Notes: generated by a model not told the origin, from the sequence alone. Shown: positions 16,547 to 24,120, counted from the first letter of the stretch. The stretch: 64,000 bases of DNA from Streptomyces sp. WZ-12 (GCF_028898845.1 NZ_CP118574.1:1364001-1428000), one strand, 5' to 3'. Made by a program: numbers and translations.

Positions 16547-17713
16547 ATGACCCATGTGGAACGCACACCAGGACCGGGCAGGAACGTTGCGACCCTCCGC
16601 AAGGAGCGAGGTCTGAGCCAGGCTCAGCTAGCGCGCATGGCCGGGGTCTCGCTGTCGATGCTGAGCAAAATCGAGGTGGGCGACCGGCCTCTGACTCAGG
16701 GCATGGGGGCCGCCCTGGCGAACGCTATGGGCATCACCCTGGATGAAGTCCTCGGTAAGGCTCCGGTCACGAGCGAAGACAACCTCAAGGAGCTTCGCTC
16801 CGCCATGCGCCGCTTCGACCTTCCGGGGGAACCTCCCGTCGAAGCGGAAGCCCTGAAACTGGACCTCGCGAGGCTCACCAAGCACCGGTTTAACACTGAG
16901 CTGTCGGAAGTCCTGTCAATGCTTCCCGGGCTCACCAGCCGAGTCACGAACTACGCGCACGCAGCCGGCACACCGGAAGCCTGGGCGATGGTTGCGGACA
17001 CCTACAGCACGATCTATTGGGTTGCCGCCCGGCACAGGTGGCTCGATCTGGCCGAACTGGCCTCGGTCAAGCAGGTACTCGCCGCCGAGAGGGCAACCAC
17101 CCTGGTTCAGGTTGTGGCCGCCAGGGATCACGCCGGAATGTTCCTGAACGGCGGCGACTTCGCTGGGGGCCTGGCCGTCGTAGAGCGGGCCATCGTCAAG
17201 GCCGAGTCCACTCTCACCGGCCGGGAAAGGGCGTTCGGCCTAGGAACTTTGCACCTTCGGGGGCTCACCTTGGCTGGCCGGCTCAGGGACAAGGCGGAGG
17301 CTGACAAGCACATCGAACGAGCCGAGCGGCTGGCCGGCGAGTTTCAGAGCGATGTGGTCAAACACGAAATGCACTTTGGCCCCCAAAACGCTGCCGTTCA
17401 CATCATCTCGACGTCCGGGGACCTCCGTAGGCATAGCAAGGCACTTCAGGTCTCCAACGATCTTCAGCGGCAAGAGATCAACCTGCCCGCCACAAGGGTC
17501 GGGCCGATGCACCTGGACACGGCAAGGGCGCGGCTCGCTCTCGGAGACAGGGATGGAGCCTTGGACTCCCTGGAATCAGCATGGGCGGTTGCTCCCCAGT
17601 TGGCGAAGGTTCACCCCACGAGCCAGGAGCTTTTTCGGGTGTTGATCTCGCTGCACAAAAGGAGCAATCCGCGGTTGAACCAGATTGCCAAGAGGGCCAA
17701 GGTTTCCATCTAG
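16547..17713 (+). CDS. XRE-family regulator with C-terminal TPR-like domain
   Basis: 388-aa protein. Start ATG 16547 follows GAAGGGG. Residues about 12-70 form an XRE/Cro-C1 helix-turn-helix (LRKERGLSQAQLARMAGVSLSMLSKIEVGDRPLT). The remaining about 300 residues are alpha-helical with TPR-like features (AVVERAIVKAESTLTGRERAFGLGTLHLRG). This design is common among Streptomyces regulators of specialised metabolism and development, and is not that of a typical small phage repressor. It is the nearest regulator to the RiPP operon and may bind the palindrome at 14869. That link is inferred. Confidence 0.85.
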   Translation: MTHVERTPGPGRNVATLRKERGLSQAQLARMAGVSLSMLSKIEVGDRPLTQGMGAALANAMGITLDEVLGKAPVTSEDNLKELRSAMRRFDLPGEPPVEAEALKLDLARLTKHRFNTELSEVLSMLPGLTSRVTNYAHAAGTPEAWAMVADTYSTIYWVAARHRWLDLAELASVKQVLAAERATTLVQVVAARDHAGMFLNGGDFAGGLAVVERAIVKAESTLTGRERAFGLGTLHLRGLTLAGRLRDKAEADKHIERAERLAGEFQSDVVKHEMHFGPQNAAVHIISTSGDLRRHSKALQVSNDLQRQEINLPATRVGPMHLDTARARLALGDRDGALDSLESAWAVAPQLAKVHPTSQELFRVLISLHKRSNPRLNQIAKRAKVSI

Positions 17714-17752
17714 GGTCTGACCGCCTGACCTGCCCCTCCCCGCAACAACAAG

Positions 17753-17779
17753 AAAGCCCCCGTATCAGCCGGGGGCTTT
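17753..17779. terminator. Terminator between convergent genes
   Basis: AAAGCCCCC pairs with GGGGGCTTT across a 9-base loop. The A-rich and T-rich flanks suit both directions: the XRE-TPR gene from the left and the gene at 17842-18180 from the right. Confidence 0.88.
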
Positions 17780-17791
17780 CCCTGTAATCCA

Positions 17792-17812
17792 CTGCTAGGA
17801 CAGTCCTAGCAG
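17792..17812. promoter_or_regulatory. 21-bp palindrome (CTGCTAGGAC-A-complement)
   Basis: Arms of 10 bases flank a central A, the same design as the 33-bp palindrome at 14869 (both have an AC-A-GT centre). It lies between the terminator and the stop of the minus gene at 17842. It could be a second site for the same regulator or simply a hairpin after the minus-strand gene. Confidence 0.45.
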
Positions 17813-17841
17813 GCAGCACCTTACACCCGCCGGCGCTTGGT

Positions 17842-18180
17842 TCATGACAAGATCTCCGGCCCTGCCACGCAGGCGTACTCACCGGTGCCCGCGTCGCGAC
17901 GGTACCGTGCACGCGTGACGCGATGCCCGTTCTCTGCCTTGCCCAGGATCCGGAACCACTCGGGGGCCGAGGGCAGCCCGTCAGGCTTCTCGCACTCCTG
18001 GTAGACGTAGGCCGTTCGCTTCCCTAGGGCTTCGGTTGCCATCTCCGCTTCGCGGATGGTGTGCATGCTGGCAACTTCGATGATGCGCTCATACCCGACA
18101 CCAGGGTTAGGCCAGACATGCCAGTCTTTGCCGTTCTCACTGATCTCGACTTCGAGTAGTAGCTTTTTTCCTCGGATCAT
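17842..18180 (-). CDS. Hypothetical prophage protein
   Basis: 112-aa soluble protein beginning MIRGKKLLLEVEISENGKDWHVWPNPG. It is beta-rich at the N-terminus, then has one helix (ASMHTIREAEMATEALGKRTAYVY). No family recognised. No clear ribosome site precedes the ATG, so it may be leaderless or start elsewhere. Copy 2 of the AACCTAACTAACC element, about 70 bases upstream, would be its promoter. Confidence 0.6.
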   Translation of the reverse strand: MIRGKKLLLEVEISENGKDWHVWPNPGVGYERIIEVASMHTIREAEMATEALGKRTAYVYQECEKPDGLPSAPEWFRILGKAENGHRVTRARYRRDAGTGEYACVAGPEILS

Positions 18181-18251
18181 GGGATTCGCAATCCCACATT
18201 CGCACTCTAGTCAAACCTTACCGGCTTTATTTGCACACTTTGAGCCTAACG

Positions 18252-18281
18252 AACTTAACTAACCGCTAGACGGAAAGTGAT
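18252..18281. repeat. Copy 2 of the AACCTAACTAACC element (one mismatch)
   Basis: AACTTAACTAACC is followed after exactly 12 bases by GTGATGC, aligning with copy 1. Minus-strand reading gives TCACTT, 17 bases, TAAGTT, upstream of the gene at 17842-18180. Confidence 0.55.
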
Positions 18282-18329
18282 GCATTGATTGCGCTACTCT
18301 CAGTAGCGTTTGTGGGCAAATAAAAAAGA

Positions 18330-18351
18330 GCCCCCGGCGTGTGCCGGGGGC
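18330..18351 (-). terminator. Terminator after the lipoprotein gene
   Basis: GCCCCCGGC pairs with GCCGGGGGC around a GTGT loop. Six A residues on the left serve as the U-run for minus-strand transcripts. Confidence 0.88.
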
Positions 18352-18360
18352 ATCCTTTTG

Positions 18361-18846
18361 TTAGTCCCAAGACTTGGTGCGGTCAACCTTGGTGATCTTC
18401 CACGTGTAGTGGGTGGATTCCTTGAGTTCTTCCGCCGATGACGTCTTGCCGATGACCGTCTGTCCGGGCTTCACGTCGTTCTTAAAGTCGCTGAAGTCTG
18501 CGACTCGGTTACCGGAAGGATCGTCTACTTCGCCGTCAATCTCGTAGTTAGAACGCTTGGAGCTGTGGTTGACGAGCTTGTACTCGATCTTGTCGAACCC
18601 CTGACCTTCGTAGGGCTCGTCAATCTTCGCCGAGGTGAGCGTCACGTCCTTGCGCGGGTCGCTCACCGTGTTGTCCGAGCCGGTTACGACGTCATCGTTG
18701 GTGGTGCTGCCCGACTTGGCACCGGCCCCGGTGTGGCTGGTGCCGGCCGCATGCTCCGCCGTCGAGAGGCTGCCGCATGCGCCGACGGCACCGAGCACGA
18801 CAACTCCGGCGACAACACCGAGCAGGCTCTTCAAGGGCGACTTCAT
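18361..18846 (-). CDS. Prophage-encoded lipoprotein
   Basis: 161-aa protein with a lipoprotein signal peptide: basic start MKSPLK, a hydrophobic core and lipobox VGAC with Cys24. A Ser/Thr/Gly-rich linker follows, then a beta-sandwich-like domain (about 65-158; DVTLTSAKIDEPYEGQGFDKIEYKLVNHS) resembling DUF4352/FxLYD-type domains. Surface lipoproteins of prophages are often lysogenic-conversion factors, for instance blocking superinfection. That role is an inference from context here. It follows a small HTH gene by 30 bases. Confidence 0.75.
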   Translation of the reverse strand: MKSPLKSLLGVVAGVVVLGAVGACGSLSTAEHAAGTSHTGAGAKSGSTTNDDVVTGSDNTVSDPRKDVTLTSAKIDEPYEGQGFDKIEYKLVNHSSKRSNYEIDGEVDDPSGNRVADFSDFKNDVKPGQTVIGKTSSAEELKESTHYTWKITKVDRTKSWD

Positions 18847-18876
18847 TTTCTTGTCTCTTCTACTTGTTGTGGATGC

Positions 18877-19056
18877 CTATGCCGCGTCCGCGGGCTGGCC
18901 TTTTTCTTTAGCTTCGAGTCCTGCGAGGATCCAAAACACGTTGGATGTGGAGAGCCCGACTTGCTTGCCGATTTCGGCAGCCGTCATATCCAGATCCCTA
19001 TGCATCTTGGCTATCACTCCAGGGTTAATAACCCTGCCATGCTCCCACTTGTCCAT
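18877..19056 (-). CDS. Small helix-turn-helix protein
   Basis: 59-aa protein. Start ATG 19056 has AGAAGGAAAAT; longer frames from 19104 and 19131 lack as good a site. Most of it is one HTH unit (NPGVIAKMHRDLDMTAAEIGKQVGLSTSNVFWILAGLEA) of the kind in MarR/AsnC-like or phage Cro-like proteins. It could be a second phage regulator. Confidence 0.65.
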   Translation of the reverse strand: MDKWEHGRVINPGVIAKMHRDLDMTAAEIGKQVGLSTSNVFWILAGLEAKEKGQPADAA

Positions 19057-19130
19057 ATTTTCCTTCTCAGACCTATTGAGCCGCGTGTCATGAACAGTAA
19101 ACATCCTTTGGACTTGCTCGCTGCACAGCA

Positions 19131-19154
19131 AAGGTCCCGACGCCGCGGGACCTT
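19131..19154. promoter_or_regulatory. Inverted repeat AAGGTCCC/GGGACCTT
   Basis: Two 8-base arms with an 8-base loop lie 75 bases upstream of the small HTH gene. On the minus strand the hairpin is followed by TTGCTG. It may be an operator for the HTH protein or a weak terminator. Confidence 0.45.
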
Positions 19155-19236
19155 CGTCATGTGCTGCCTTTATTTAATTTTCACTGGTCGTTCCCATGAC
19201 AAGTCACGGGAGCCGAGAACAGCGACCAAAAGAAAA

Positions 19237-19261
19237 GACCCCCAAGGATTCCTTGGGGGTC
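19237..19261 (-). terminator. Terminator after the Lsr2-like gene
   Basis: An 11-bp perfect stem (GACCCCCAAGG with its complement) around a 3-base loop, with an A-rich left flank supplying the U-run on the minus strand. Confidence 0.9.
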
Positions 19262-19275
19262 ATTCCTGCATCTGG

Positions 19276-19653
19276 TTATGAGTGAGCCTTGTCGTAAGCC
19301 TCTTCGATCTCAGTGGGGACACGACCACGGTCGGAGACCTCGTATCCCGCTTCCTTGGCCCATGCCCGGATCTGGGCAAGCTTCATGGTCCGGTCCGGGC
19401 TCGTGCCGGCCGTCCGCTTCGTAGGCCGAGCAACGAAGGAGGGAGCCGGGGCCTCCACTACCCTCTCCACACCAGCCTCAGACAGCGCGTCCAGGAGGTC
19501 ATCGCGAGACTTCTCGTAGGCCGTCAGCTTGGTAGAGAACGCCTTACCAAGCTTCTCAAGGTTCTCCATAGCATCTTCAGCTACTTCACCCTTGTACTCC
19601 TTGCCATCAATGGTGATGGTTACAAGCTTCTTGACCTCGAACGGGCTAGACAT
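19276..19653 (-). CDS. Lsr2-family xenogeneic silencer encoded by the prophage
   Basis: 125-aa protein; start ATG 19653 with AAGGGAG 7 bases upstream. The C-terminal about 40 residues (MKLAQIRAWAKEAGYEVSDRGRVPTEIEEAY) are the Lsr2 DNA-binding domain, with the minor-groove RGR triad at about 109-111. The N-terminus (VTITIDGKEYKGEVAEDAMENLEKLGKAF) matches the beta-hairpin plus helix used for oligomerisation. Host Lsr2 silences AT-rich foreign DNA. A phage copy could silence its own AT-rich region or interfere with host Lsr2. It is monocistronic, with terminators on both sides. Confidence 0.88.
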   Translation of the reverse strand: MSSPFEVKKLVTITIDGKEYKGEVAEDAMENLEKLGKAFSTKLTAYEKSRDDLLDALSEAGVERVVEAPAPSFVARPTKRTAGTSPDRTMKLAQIRAWAKEAGYEVSDRGRVPTEIEEAYDKAHS

Positions 19654-19720
19654 GATGCGCTCCCTTCCCCTTGCTTCTCTATGTTCCTTGGACGCTAGCA
19701 TAGTTAGCGCACATAGCAAA

Positions 19721-19741
19721 AGCCAGTCCTTAGGACTGGCT
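19721..19741 (-). terminator. Terminator after the DUF3987-type gene
   Basis: A 9-bp perfect stem (AGCCAGTCC with its complement) around TTA. AAAA at 19717-19720 gives a short U-run for minus-strand transcripts. Confidence 0.8.
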
Positions 19742-19769
19742 ATCACTATCTGAGCTATCTGCGGGATGT

Positions 19770-21164
19770 TTAGTTCAACAAGTCGGCGAACTCGTTGTCA
19801 TCTTCGACCGACATAGTCACAGAGGCCACAGGAGTCTCACAGCCAATGGCCTTGAGTCGGGGCCCGGATGCCTGCTCAGGCACGGATGCCGTCGGCTCCT
19901 CGCCGGCCTCACCCATCTCTTCCGCGGTCATGAGCCGGAACATGGTCGGCTTGCGGCCACCGCTGAGACTGCCCAGGCCCCGCCACATGTCGATGTCGTC
20001 GCGCTTCTCCGCCCATGCCTTGGTGTACCGCGCGGGCACGCCAGTCAGCTTGAAGATGTCCGTGCCGGTGATGCCCCCAGGGTTACGGCGGAGAACCTTG
20101 AGGATCTTGTCCTCCTCCGTCTCCCCGCTCACCATGTCGGCGCCTTCGCCCATGATGTGGGCGACCGAGTCAAGGCCGTGCCGCACGAAGCTCCACGCGG
20201 CCTCGATGTCCGCCACGCTGATCTCGTCCCGCAGGTTGATGAGTGCGTAGATGGCGCCGACGCGCCACACGTTCTCTACCGCGCGAGGAAGGAAGTCCTC
20301 GATGTACTCGTCTTCGCAGCGGTACTCGTCGATCTCGTCCCGCAGGCCATCGTCGAAGAGATCGATGGCTTCCTCAGAGAGCGTGATCTCGTCAATGCCA
20401 CCAGTGAAGGCGACGGCCCGAGCGAGGATCGCTCCGGCTTCCTTGATGCTGTCCTCGTTGATGACGTGCCGCATGGACAGGCGCTTGGAGCGGGTCACGT
20501 GCTGAATGACCATGCGGTTGTAAGTTCCGCCCGCAACATCGGTCGCGCTGATGTTGTCCCGGAAACCTCGCGGGGTCGAGTGGCCGTGGACAACGAAGCG
20601 AGGGCTCCGCAGTACCCCACCATCGGCCACCATGTTTTGAAGGTCAGCGCCGTCCCATGCCTTACGCATGACACCTTGCAAGGTCGCGTCCCGCTTACCG
20701 CGCTTAATGACGGTCTCGTACTCGGCTTCCACCAGGAGCATGCGCGTGTCGGTGACGCTCAGGCCGGCGTACTCGCGGCCGTTCTCCTCGGCGTCCCGCA
20801 TGGCCGCAAGAGCACTCTCACGGCGCTTAACGAATGCCCGGATGATGCCGGACCCAGACGACGCACCAGACGACTCGTGGTCGGTCAGGAAGTCCGGGCA
20901 CGCCACGTTGCAGACCCGTGCAGCCATGCCATAGGCAGTACCTTTGCGCCCCTTACCCGTGGCACCAATGAGAAGCGTCCAGACACTGACGGGCATCTCT
21001 CGGCCGCCAATGTTCAGCATGACCTTATCCCCGACCATGCAAGAGACCTGAGATAGAAGGGCGGCCAGAACGCCGGCGGGGTCAGCTTCAGTCTCGGGCA
21101 TGACCAGGTCGAGGATTTCCCTAACCTTCCCGACGGTCATTCCCTCTACGGGATGCTCACTCAC
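19770..21164 (-). CDS. DUF3987-type ATPase, probable replication protein
   Basis: 464-aa protein. A P-loop-like GATGKGRKGT (residues 67-76) and an overall layout like DUF3987/YfjI proteins (SGASSGSGIIRAFVKRRE, then LLVEAEYETVIKRG, then HSTPRGFRDNI) suggest a RecA-fold ATPase of the kind found beside phage and plasmid primases. About 345-395 resembles a winged helix (KILKVLRRNPGGITGTDIFKLTGVPARY). It is probably the phage replicative helicase or initiator. Its start overlaps the upstream zinc-finger gene by 8 bases. Confidence 0.72.
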   Translation of the reverse strand: MSEHPVEGMTVGKVREILDLVMPETEADPAGVLAALLSQVSCMVGDKVMLNIGGREMPVSVWTLLIGATGKGRKGTAYGMAARVCNVACPDFLTDHESSGASSGSGIIRAFVKRRESALAAMRDAEENGREYAGLSVTDTRMLLVEAEYETVIKRGKRDATLQGVMRKAWDGADLQNMVADGGVLRSPRFVVHGHSTPRGFRDNISATDVAGGTYNRMVIQHVTRSKRLSMRHVINEDSIKEAGAILARAVAFTGGIDEITLSEEAIDLFDDGLRDEIDEYRCEDEYIEDFLPRAVENVWRVGAIYALINLRDEISVADIEAAWSFVRHGLDSVAHIMGEGADMVSGETEEDKILKVLRRNPGGITGTDIFKLTGVPARYTKAWAEKRDDIDMWRGLGSLSGGRKPTMFRLMTAEEMGEAGEEPTASVPEQASGPRLKAIGCETPVASVTMSVEDDNEFADLLN

Positions 21165-21366
21165 TCGGCAATTCCTTCCCCACCTCAGGCGCTTCTACTT
21201 CATTGGCGGACTCCGCAGAATCCGCCCCGAAGAGAATAGCATGCAGCTTGTCTGCATGTTCCTTGCAAAGGTCCGCACTCATGTTCCCTATCGATGCTTC
21301 CTCGGTAGCCACCTGATTCTTTCCCTTGCGGTGGCAGAGGTCGCAAACAGTCCAGCTAATAACCAT
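21157..21366 (-). CDS. Small zinc-binding protein
   Basis: 69-aa protein. Start ATG 21366 follows AAGGGTGATC. C-x2-C (VCDLCHRKG) and C-x3-H (LCKEHADKLH) form a likely zinc site. The C-terminus is acidic. Translationally coupled to the DUF3987 gene by overlap. Similar Cys patterns recur in the genes to the right. Confidence 0.6.
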   Translation of the reverse strand: MVISWTVCDLCHRKGKNQVATEEASIGNMSADLCKEHADKLHAILFGADSAESANEVEAPEVGKELPSE

Positions 21367-21401
21367 GATCACCCTTCGAGCTTGAGCTTCCATAGCAAAG
21401 A

Positions 21402-21419
21402 GCCCGACCGTAGTCGGGC
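21402..21419 (-). terminator. Terminator after the gene at 21435
   Basis: GCCCGAC pairs with GTCGGGC around CGTA, followed on the minus strand by TCTTTGCTATG. Confidence 0.75.
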
Positions 21420-21434
21420 CCCCACTAAAGCCGC

Positions 21435-21791
21435 TCAGTCGCTATTGCCGTCCCACTCGTCGGCATCTTCCGTCATACCGCTTAGCGTGATGGCGATGTC
21501 TCGTGCCTGCTGCGCGGACTGCCGCAGTATCTCGGCAGCCTGCCGGTAACCGTCATTGGTCACGATGCTCTTATCTTGTTTGGTCCTGATGTCGGGGTCA
21601 CGCTGGCCAGCCTCGTAAGCATGCTGCGCTTCCGCAGCGGCCTGCCCTTGCTTGTCCGCGTACACGTGGAGCGCGTTCACGATCGCGCCCGCCCGCCGTT
21701 CCACGTACAACCCGATGTCGTGGCGGCGCTGAACACGCCCCACTAATTCGCCGAACTCCGCCCCGCTCAGTTCCCCACCGTTGCCGGTCAT
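21435..21791 (-). CDS. Hypothetical early protein, helical
   Basis: 118-aa, mostly helical protein (GLYVERRAGAIVNALHVYADKQGQAAAEAQHAYEAG). Start ATG 21791 overlaps the upstream stop (ATGA). No family recognised. Confidence 0.6.
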   Translation of the reverse strand: MTGNGGELSGAEFGELVGRVQRRHDIGLYVERRAGAIVNALHVYADKQGQAAAEAQHAYEAGQRDPDIRTKQDKSIVTNDGYRQAAEILRQSAQQARDIAITLSGMTEDADEWDGNSD

Positions 21792-22159
21792 CACTCTTCC
21801 CCTGCTATCTCCGCCATTGCCCTTGCTGCCCCTGCTATGTCGCACGCCGCGAACCAAACGATGTCGCCGTGGTCGGCGCACTCCCACACGGCCGTCTCGG
21901 GCTCCCTCCACCAGTCGCCCGTCAGTCCCTTGTGGGAGGCCGCTAGCGCACGTAGCACCGACTGACACAACAGCGGCTCGTCCATGGCATCAGCGCGCAT
22001 CCAGTCGTGTTCGAGCGTCACCACACTGACGGCCTGGTCGTCCTGGTCGAGCACGACCACACGCACGCCCGGTCGTGCCTTGCTCCACCGCGCGACGACT
22101 TTGAACCCGAAGATGTTGGGTGTGAACCCGACCGCCATCTGATCAAACGCGGTTGTCAC
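21791..22159 (-). CDS. Hypothetical early protein
   Basis: 122-aa soluble protein with two Trp-rich stretches (LTGDWWREPETAVWECADHGDIVWFAACD). Overlaps both neighbours by 1-4 bases. No family recognised. Confidence 0.6.
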   Translation of the reverse strand: MTTAFDQMAVGFTPNIFGFKVVARWSKARPGVRVVVLDQDDQAVSVVTLEHDWMRADAMDEPLLCQSVLRALAASHKGLTGDWWREPETAVWECADHGDIVWFAACDIAGAARAMAEIAGEE

Positions 22160-22392
22160 TTGATGACCTCCACTGCATCAAGCGGAAACACTAGGTACCG
22201 GTCCCACTCGGGAACCTTGTTATAGGTTCCGTCCAGGTTCCTGTACGGCTCTTTCTCGACGACAACATGTGTGATGTTGGGTCGGTTCATCTTCGGGCCC
22301 CCGTAAAGCACTCCCACTATCGGGCCACACTCCAGGAACATCATCTTGCGATTGCGGACACGTACGCCTAGCTGTACGTCTTTCAGCTTCAC
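22156..22392 (-). CDS. Hypothetical early protein, beta-rich
   Basis: 78-aa basic, beta-rich protein (MKLKDVQLGVRVRNRKMMFLECGPIVGVL). GGAGGGTG ribosome site. An SH3-like or small nucleic-acid-binding fold is possible. It heads a three-gene set and follows a 105-base gap. Confidence 0.6.
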   Translation of the reverse strand: MKLKDVQLGVRVRNRKMMFLECGPIVGVLYGGPKMNRPNITHVVVEKEPYRNLDGTYNKVPEWDRYLVFPLDAVEVIK

Positions 22393-22480
22393 TCTCCACC
22401 CTCCCTGTATGACCTTGTAACGGCCTGACAGGCCATGGCTCGGACCCCGGCAGGTAGGGCCCGACCAAAGCGCGTCACGC

Positions 22481-22500
22481 TTGGTACAGCTAACAAGTTA
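22481..22500. repeat. Copy of the early-promoter element
   Basis: CTTGGTACAGCTAACAAGTT lies at the 3' end of the gene at 22498. It matches, in inverted orientation, the early promoter at 25010-25033 except for one inserted base. The 16-mer GTACAGCTAACAAGTT is exact in both. It may be a repressor operator shared by two sites. Confidence 0.5.
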
Positions 22501-22767
22501 ACTGACAAGAGAATGCGTCTTGCTCGCCAGGATGGTTACGCCATGCTCGGCCAACACGTCCGCATATCGGCCGTTGTCCGACACGAACACGTTGTATTCC
22601 GGGTCAAGCTCGTACGAGTAACACAGCATGTGGTTAGGGTGTGCCTTGGCTCCCGTCCGCCGATCGCTGCATATCTTGCGAGCATCCGACTCGGAGACGT
22701 GCCACAACACCCGACGCTTACTCGGGGACGTGTTCCTGCTCGCTATGAACACCGCTACACGCTTCAT
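22498..22767 (-). CDS. Hypothetical early protein
   Basis: 89-aa basic protein (MKRVAVFIASRNTSPSKRRVLWHVSESDARKICSD) with a C-terminal segment DNGRYADVLAEHGVTILASKT. ATGA overlap with the upstream gene. No family recognised. Confidence 0.55.
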   Translation of the reverse strand: MKRVAVFIASRNTSPSKRRVLWHVSESDARKICSDRRTGAKAHPNHMLCYSYELDPEYNVFVSDNGRYADVLAEHGVTILASKTHSLVS

Positions 22768-23015
22768 GCGCCAAACCCCTCTTCCGGCCAGAGTCCCGTA
22801 CGACGGAAGTACTCGCGCCCCTCAGCTGTAAGCACCCTTTCAGCATCCGCCCGACGCCTTACGGCCTGCTGCTGGAAATACTTGATGTCGCCCGGATCTG
22901 TCCGGTTGGATGCAACAACCTCTAGCCGGTCGGCCTGGTGACGCATGTAAGTGACATAACCCGCGATCATCGCGTCAATGTCCGCGCCTGTTTCCTTCTC
23001 AAAGTCGTACGCCAT
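22764..23015 (-). CDS. Hypothetical early protein, helical
   Basis: 83-aa helical protein (IDAMIAGYVTYMRHQADRLEVVASNRTDPGDIKYFQQQAVRRRADAERVL). AGAAGGAA ribosome site directly before the ATG. No family recognised. Confidence 0.55.
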   Translation of the reverse strand: MAYDFEKETGADIDAMIAGYVTYMRHQADRLEVVASNRTDPGDIKYFQQQAVRRRADAERVLTAEGREYFRRTGLWPEEGFGA

Positions 23016-23026
23016 TTCCTTCTCCT

Positions 23027-23224
23027 CTACTTGACCGGGGCGTGCGTCATACCAGGCTCACTAGCCCTACGATGCTTGTCGCAACGAGGGTCACAGGCGA
23101 AATGCTTCTCCCCGTACATTTCCCTGCATTCCCAGTGGGTTACAGGCTCCTCACAGAAAGGTATGCACTTAACCCCCTCCGCTGCCGCATAGCTGCTGTA
23201 GTGGACTCCCACACGCTTACTCAC
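23027..23224 (-). CDS. Cys-rich early protein
   Basis: 65-aa protein starting with GTG, overlapped with the previous stop (GTGA). Four Cys and several His (VKCIPFCEEPVTHWECREMYGEKHFACDPRCDKH, given in part) suggest one or two zinc sites. Similar in style to the neighbours. Confidence 0.55.
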   Translation of the reverse strand: MSKRVGVHYSSYAAAEGVKCIPFCEEPVTHWECREMYGEKHFACDPRCDKHRRASEPGMTHAPVK

Positions 23225-23379
23225 TTACTCTCACACCCTTCGCACAGTTCACCGGTCGCCGGATTGCAATACTCGTGTCCGTGATCCTCGTAAGCCTCAC
23301 AGTGCTTACAGTCATCCCATGCGCCATGACGCCGCAGATGCCAGTTACTGAACCATCGGCCCGACGGAAGCTGTTTCAC
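23221..23379 (-). CDS. Tiny Cys/His-rich protein
   Basis: 52-aa protein starting at GTG 23379. It carries CKHC, HEYC and LCEGC, so one or two zinc knuckles are likely. It shares GTGA overlaps with both neighbours, which supports it despite its size. Confidence 0.55.
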   Translation of the reverse strand: MKQLPSGRWFSNWHLRRHGAWDDCKHCEAYEDHGHEYCNPATGELCEGCESK

Positions 23380-23543
23380 GTCTCCGCATCCTTTCGGAAG
23401 ATCTCAATCATGAACTCAAGATGCCGCACATCATGATCCAGGCACCATTCATCGTTGGCATCCCAACGCTGATTCCGATTGATCTTCGCTACCCGGTTAG
23501 CTATGCACTCGCGTGCCTCACGAATGATGTCGTTGTCAGGCAT
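23376..23543 (-). CDS. Small acidic early protein
   Basis: 55-aa protein (MPDNDIIREARECIANRVAKINRNQ, in part) ending in EIFRKDAET. GAGGAG ribosome site; TAATG overlap upstream and GTGA overlap downstream. Function unknown. Confidence 0.55.
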   Translation of the reverse strand: MPDNDIIREARECIANRVAKINRNQRWDANDEWCLDHDVRHLEFMIEIFRKDAET

Positions 23544-23833
23544 TACCGCTCCTCACACTCCCCCGGGTACGTGCATCCGGATCCATCGCAGTAGCCCGTG
23601 AAGCAATGCCACGACTCGGCCGGATCACATGCACAACCATCCGCCCTAGCGTCGTCGCACGGCTCACAGAAGTACTCGGAATCGTCCAGCGGACCTATTA
23701 CAGTCGTGCCGCAGCAATCGCAGTAGCGATAGCCATGCGCGCAGTCCCGACCGGATCGCAGTGCGGAACCGGCACGCGCCGCCGCCTGACACTGATGCCA
23801 AGACATGTCCAAGTATTCGAGCGTTGCAGTCAT
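23543..23833 (-). CDS. Cys-rich early protein with zinc-ribbon-like pairs
   Basis: 96-aa protein with about twelve Cys. CDCC followed by FCEPC at residues about 38-60 resembles a zinc ribbon. Further pairs (CACD, CFTGYCDGSGC) crowd the C-terminus. It may bind several metals. Function unknown. Confidence 0.55.
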   Translation of the reverse strand: MTATLEYLDMSWHQCQAAARAGSALRSGRDCAHGYRYCDCCGTTVIGPLDDSEYFCEPCDDARADGCACDPAESWHCFTGYCDGSGCTYPGECEER

Positions 23834-23847
23834 AGCCGTACCTCTCT

Positions 23848-24099
23848 TCAGTGAAGAGCCATGCAGTGATGTTCAACCGGCCCCATGCGGGTACCGAGAC
23901 GCGTTAGGTGCCTATCAAGCAACTCATCCGACGCGGTAAGCGCCTGTATCAGCTCTTCTATGTCCCACCCGTGGTAGTTCCACATAGAGCCCTTACAGGT
24001 CTCACCTGTCTCCGGGAACCACTCCCCGAGAGCGTTGGCCATGTGCTCTTCACATGCCTGGTAGTCAGCAGGTTCGTAGTAGAAAAATCGCTCTGCCAT
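23848..24099 (-). CDS. Hypothetical early protein
   Basis: 83-aa acidic protein (MAERFFYYEPADYQACEEHMANALGEWF, in part) with a helical C-terminal half. AAGGGAC ribosome site. No family recognised. Confidence 0.55.
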   Translation of the reverse strand: MAERFFYYEPADYQACEEHMANALGEWFPETGETCKGSMWNYHGWDIEELIQALTASDELLDRHLTRLGTRMGPVEHHCMALH

Positions 24100-24120
24100 G
24101 TCCCTTGACCCTGTCCGCTG

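Noticed and set aside
18877..19131. Longer start for the small HTH protein (ATG 19131 or 19104)
   Set aside because: Only the ATG at 19056 has a good ribosome site (AGAAGGAA); the upstream part looks non-coding.
19090..19160. Possible small minus-strand gene from ATG near 19160
   Set aside because: It would run through the inverted repeat at 19131 and overlap the HTH gene in another frame; basic, unlikely sequence.
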